Below, piece by piece: positions 19,601 to 23,436 of a DNA stretch of 23,436 nucleotides (position 1 is the first letter of the stretch; the number at the start of each line of letters is the position of its first letter). This DNA comes from Zygnema cylindricum. Lineage: Eukaryota > Streptophyta > Zygnematophyceae > Zygnematales > Zygnemataceae. Location: contig JBBHKE010000381.1 of the NCBI GenBank assembly GCA_037447655.1, positions 1 to 23,436 of the forward strand, in the 5' to 3' direction. The notes beneath the pieces were generated by a model. That model did not search any database, had not been told where the DNA came from, and saw only the letters and a program-made list of their open reading frames with translations. Position numbers and translations under genes: made by a program.

Positions 19601-21707
19601 TCTTATCGCTAAGTGTTTGCGTAAGTTAGGTAACAATTCCTGTTATCGCTAACAATTTCTATAATTTAGGTAACCAATCTTGTTATCGCTAACAGTTTGT
19701 GTAAATTTGGTAACAATTCTTGTTATCGTTAAACTGATTGGGTAATTTAGGTAACAATACTTGTTAACGCTAACAATTTGTGTAAGTTAGATAATAATTC
19801 CTGTTATCGCTATCTGTTTGTGTAAGTTAGGTAACAATTCTTGTTACCGCTAACTATTTGTCTAATTTAGGTAACAATTCTTGTTGTCGCTAAGAGTTCG
19901 TGTAAGTAGGTAACCATTCTTGTTAGCGGTTACAGTTTGTGTAAGCTATATAACAATTCCTGTTATCGCTAACTGTTTTTGTAATTTAGGAAACACTTCT
20001 TGTTATCGCTAGCTGTTTGTGTAATTTTGGTAACAATTCTTGTTATCGCTAACAGTTTGTGTAATTTAGGTAACAATTCTTGTTATCGCTAACTATTTGT
20101 GTAAGTTAAATTACCATTCTTGGTAGCGCTAAGAGTTTGTGTAAGTTAGATAACAATTTTTGTTATCGCTAAGTGTTTGTGTAATTTAGGTAACAATTCT
20201 TGTTATCGCTAACTATTTGTGTAATTTAGGTCACAATTCTTTTAATCGCTAACACTCTGTGTAAGTTAGGTAACCATTCTTTTTAGCGCTAATAGTTTGT
20301 GTAAGTTAGATAATAATTCCTGTTATCACTAACAGTTTGTGTAAGTTTGGTAACAATTTTTGTTACCGCTAACATTTTGTCTAATTTAGGTAACAATTCT
20401 TGTTATCGCTAATAGTTTGTGTATGTTGATAACCATTCTTGTTAGCGCTTACACTTTGTGTAAGTTAGATAACAATCTTGTTATCGAAAACAGTTTGTGT
20501 ATTTTAGGTAATAGTTCTTGTTATCGCTAACTGTTTGTGTAAGTTAGATACCCATTTTTGTTAGCACTATCAATTTGTGTAAGTTAGATAACATTTCATG
20601 TTATCGCTAACTATTTGTGTAATTTAGGTAACAATTTTTGTTATCGCTAACTATTTGTGTAATTTAGGTAACAATTTTTGTAATCGCTAACAGTTTGCAT
20701 AAGTTAGGTAACAATTCCTATTAGCGCAAACAGTTGAGTAATTTAGATAACAATTCCCGTTATCACTAACTCTTTGTGTAATTTAGGTAACAATTCTTGT
20801 TATCGCTTTAGATAACAATTTTTGTTAGCGCTAACAGTTTGTGTAAGTTAGGTATCCATTATTGTTAACGCTAACAGTTTGTGTAATTTAGGTATCAATT
20901 CTTGTTATCGCTAACTGTTTCTCTAATTTAGGTAACCATTCTTGTTAGCGCTAATAGTTTGTGTTAGCTTGATAACAATTCCTGTTATAGCTAACTGTTT
21001 GCAAAAGTTAGGTAACAGTTCCTCTTAGCGCAAACAGTTTGTGTAGGTTAGATAACAATTCTTGTTATCGCTAACAGTTTGTGTAAGTTAGATACCCATT
21101 TTTGTTAGCGCTAACAGTTTGTGTAAGTTAGATAATAATTAATGTTATCCCTAATTGTTTGTGTAATTCAGGTAACAATTCTTGTTACTGGTAACAGTTT
21201 GTGTAATTTAGGTAACAATTCTTGTTATCACTAACTCTTTGTGTAATTTAGGTAACAATTCCTATTATCACTAACAACTTGTGTAATTGAGGTATCAATT
21301 CTTGTTATCGCTAACTATTTGTGTTATTTTGGTTACCATTCTTGTTAGCGCTAACACTTTGTGTAAGCTACCTAACAATTCCTATTATCGCTAAAGTTTG
21401 CGAAAGTTAGGTAACAGTTCCTCTTAGCGCAAAGAGTTTGTTAAATTTAGATAACAATTCCTGTTATCGCTTATGTTTGTGTAATTTAGGTACCAATTAT
21501 TGTTATCGCTAAAAGTTTGTGTAAATTAGATAACAATTCCTGTTAGCGCTAACAGTTTGTGTAAGTTACGTAACAATTCTTGTTATCGCTAACTATTTGT
21601 GTAAGTTAGGTAACCATTATTGTTAGCGCTAACAGTTTGTGCAATTTAGATAACAATTCTTGTTATCGCTAAGTGTTTGTGCAATTTAGGTAACAATTCC
21701 TGTTATA
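16618..21707 (+). repeat. 40-bp satellite, array 3 (about 127 units)
   Basis: About 5.1 kb of head-to-tail 40-bp units with substitutions and occasional short indels. Two main unit types are mixed: one with CAATTCTTGTTATCGC and one with CCATTCTTGTTAGCGC. The CCATT and AGCGC changes tend to occur together. Units with CCTCTTAGCGCAAACAG are found here (for example near 18450 and 21020). There is no ORF of interest. The array ends where the family C LTR starts at 21708. Confidence 0.96.
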
Positions 21708-22615
21708 TGTTGTCCATAGCCTATTTCAGCCATGGATTACTCACGGAAAAACCCACAAACTACCTCAAAAACGAGAAAATGATCTCAAACTGCACCAATA
21801 TGCATTATACCATATAAACTATATTCTTTAATGTTACACCAAAATCCACCTAGGCATGTAGAAGATATAGGCTCCAGAGTTTCCAAAAAATACCTAACAA
21901 CTTCTCAAACTAACCTGTTAGACTGTTCACAGAATCTTACAGAAATACTGAAAAATAATGAACATTCACACAGATATACATTCTATATCATAAAATAACT
22001 CCACAAATTTTTACATGATACCACCAATCAAAGTGATCACACCAACAGGTCAAAGATGCAGAAAACAGTTTGCCATTGCTTTGATTAACTTGACTGCCAT
22101 ACATAAAATAATCAAAGTCCTGCAAGTTATACTCAGAGTACAGAGGCATACCAGTTGTACTGTATCTACTCTAATAAACTAATTAGTAAAACCTCTGTTT
22201 TACAAAATATTTACAGCGCACTCTTCGTATGCCAGAAACTAAGCTACCACTAAGCAACTACTAAGCTACCACTACGGTACATTCATCATTACTCGAAATC
22301 TATCCTATTCATATTATCCGCAGGTGCGCTAGCTGCGCTTGTTCGTACGGATCATAAAAATAGCCGTAGCTGAGTTGACTTAACTGCGTCGCAGCTTCGC
22401 TGTACCTGGGACGCCTATTTCAATATTTTGTTTTGACATATCGGATCGCTTCGCGATCCGCCATCCATTTGTTATTGCCTGTTCACGCCACTTTAATTAT
22501 ATTCGTACGTTCGCTCCCCCCAATCCGTTAATCTATTCGAGCCTCCATATTAAATCCACTTAGAAGTTACGCACAGTTTGTCTCGTACGCACGAAACTAA
22601 CTTTTCAAAACAACA
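21708..22615 (-). repeat. Second family C LTR, 908 bp, minus strand
   Basis: Plus-strand ends are TGTTG and CAACA. Immediately to the right is CTCCCCTAAAAA, the reverse complement of a purine tract, so this is the 3' LTR of a minus-strand element. It shares both ends, the 19-bp hairpin (22442-22460) and much of its length with 12273-13455. It contains the inverted 11-bp repeat motif of family A at 22237-22275. Confidence 0.85.
22442..22460. other. Hairpin shared by both family C LTRs
   Basis: Same CGGATCGC, TTC, GCGATCCG hairpin as at 13241-13259. Confidence 0.75.
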
Positions 22616-22627
22616 CTCCCCTAAAAA
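22616..22627 (-). promoter_or_regulatory. Polypurine tract of minus-strand family C element
   Basis: On the minus strand this reads TTTTTAGGGGAG, directly before the LTR start TGTTG. Confidence 0.65.
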
Positions 22628-22901
22628 TTTAATTTCGTGCACCCAGAAAAAATATGCAGCGTGTAATGCTGTATTGCTACGCTGCGCTAGTTTGATATCT
22701 CTGCGCAGTATGAATACAAAGTGCAGCGTGTACTGCTATGCTGCTACGCTGCGCTTGTTGGACATCGCATCTCAGTATGAATACAAAGTGCAGCGTGTAC
22801 TGCTATGCTGCTACGCTATGCTAGTTGGACATCGCAGTACGAGCTACTTCTCTTTCACCTCATAGCCTCATCTACTGAGATTAAAGCTTTCAAATTCTAC
22901 A
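22628..22901 (-). repeat. Start of a minus-strand LTR (family E), truncated
   Basis: On the minus strand the LTR starts TGTAG after a purine tract at 22902-22912 (AAAGCTTTAGGTGAG). Its first 30 bp resemble the start of the family A LTR, including an AAAGCTTT soon after the start. It runs through 67-bp repeats and stops at the family C purine tract. The rest of this LTR is not present. Confidence 0.6.
22656..22850. repeat. 67-bp tandem repeats, about 2.7 copies
   Basis: Units begin at 22656, 22723 and 22790, each starting GCAGCGTGTA and containing GCTACGCTGCGCTAGTT-like sequence. They are GC-rich in an AT-rich setting and lie in the presumed U3 of family E, comparable in place to the 19-bp repeats of family A. 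Confidence 0.85.
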
Positions 22902-22917
22902 CTCACCTAAAGCTTTA
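22902..22917 (-). promoter_or_regulatory. Polypurine tract of minus-strand family E element
   Basis: Minus-strand TAAAGCTTTAGGTGAG matches the family A tract TAAAGCTTTAGGGGAG except for one base. Confidence 0.6.
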
Positions 22918-23436
22918 AACTCATTAGTCTATGATGTTTGGAAATATTTCCACTCTAAAATATAAACAAAAGAATAATAGAAAATATTTTAAAATTCAAA
23001 ATTTTGTATCAACCTTCACAGCTCATCATACAAGAATTTGATCTAAAACAGCAAATCACCACTACTTTGCCGATGCGCCATTGCTTCGCTGCCCTCAGCC
23101 AATTTCCATTCGCTTGCTGCCTTCTTGCAAAAAGTGTCTTGCAATAGCTTTCCTTACGCCATAAATGCATAACCCCTGAATATTTAGACGGGTGCACCTG
23201 GAATAGAATAATCAGGGTGTAAATGTCATACGTCACCACTCCTTTTGCTGCGCTGTTATGCTGCGTCGCTCTTCGCGACGCGAACTTCTTCCAATGATTC
23301 TCCACTGCTTTCGCTGCGCTTTGCCATGTCTCCCAATTTTTTATTTTCCTTTCTGAACAAGTCATTGCTTCCACTATCTCCTTCGTTTTCAAAAGTACCT
23401 AGATAATTTTTTTTTATTTATTTTTTGGTTTCTTTT
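22918..23436. other. Unrecognised sequence at right edge
   Basis: By position this should be the 3' part of the minus-strand family E element, but I see no pol motif in any frame. A 127-codon minus-strand ORF (23009-23392) has no recognisable domain. A perfect hairpin at 23263-23281 (GCGTCGC, TCTTC, GCGACGC) resembles those in the family C LTRs. The last 40 bases are T-rich. Confidence 0.4.

Noticed and set aside
6221-21707. CRISPR-like array
   Set aside because: Units are contiguous 40-bp repeats with no unique spacers, and the setting is eukaryotic retrotransposon DNA.
6221-21707. Telomere-type repeats, because units contain TTAGG or TTAGGG
   Set aside because: The motif occurs at most once per 40-bp unit and never in tandem.
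22578-22865. 95-codon plus-strand ORF
   Set aside because: Encoded by the 67-bp repeats and LTR ends; residues repeat with the DNA period.
23009-23392. 127-codon minus-strand ORF
   Set aside because: No recognised domain, skewed composition and no copia motif; kept only as unexplained sequence.

Overview
The window looks like repeat-rich, AT-rich nuclear DNA of a eukaryote. I recognise no intact host gene. Almost everything is Ty1/copia-type LTR retrotransposon sequence or a 40-bp tandem repeat. Two primer-binding sites match the anticodon stem-loop region of initiator tRNA-Met. That primer type is known from Drosophila copia, so an arthropod or other animal is my best guess, but the window alone does not settle it.

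Layout, left to right: (1) 1-486, minus strand, a truncated RNase H fragment of a copia element (family D). (2) 487-5866, plus strand, a decayed gag-pol copia element (family A) with a truncated 5' LTR, an iMet-type primer site, gag, protease, integrase, RT, RNase H, a purine tract and an 850-bp 3' LTR. (3) 5867-6220, unique sequence holding a 38-codon very basic ORF. (4) 6221-6859, array 1 of the 40-bp repeat. (5) 6860-7380, unexplained sequence. (6) 7381-9194, the 3' part of family B copy B1 with an 829-bp LTR. (7) 9195-11078, array 2. (8) 11079-16617, family B copy B2, with two LTRs and a gag-pol frame interrupted by a minus-strand family C LTR (12273-13455) with a perfect 5-bp target duplication. 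(9) 16618-21707, array 3, about 127 units. (10) 21708-22615, a second minus-strand family C LTR. (11) 22616-22917, the start of another minus-strand LTR (family E) with 67-bp U3 repeats. (12) 22918-23436, nothing recognised.

The three arrays (about 190 units, about 7.6 kb) were probably one continuous satellite, split by two family B copies sitting at the same position of the repeat unit. Insertion order can be read from the nesting: satellite first, then B into the satellite, then C into B.

Family B is the most unusual component. Both copies lack the same RT catalytic core, and B2 also lacks the protease body. Its remaining frame is nevertheless nearly open, as expected of a lineage copied in trans. 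In both A and B the gag frame runs back across the primer-binding site into the LTR, and in A the primer site itself supplies an in-frame ATG. All boundaries and domain calls come from reading the sequence by eye; no database search or alignment program was run.
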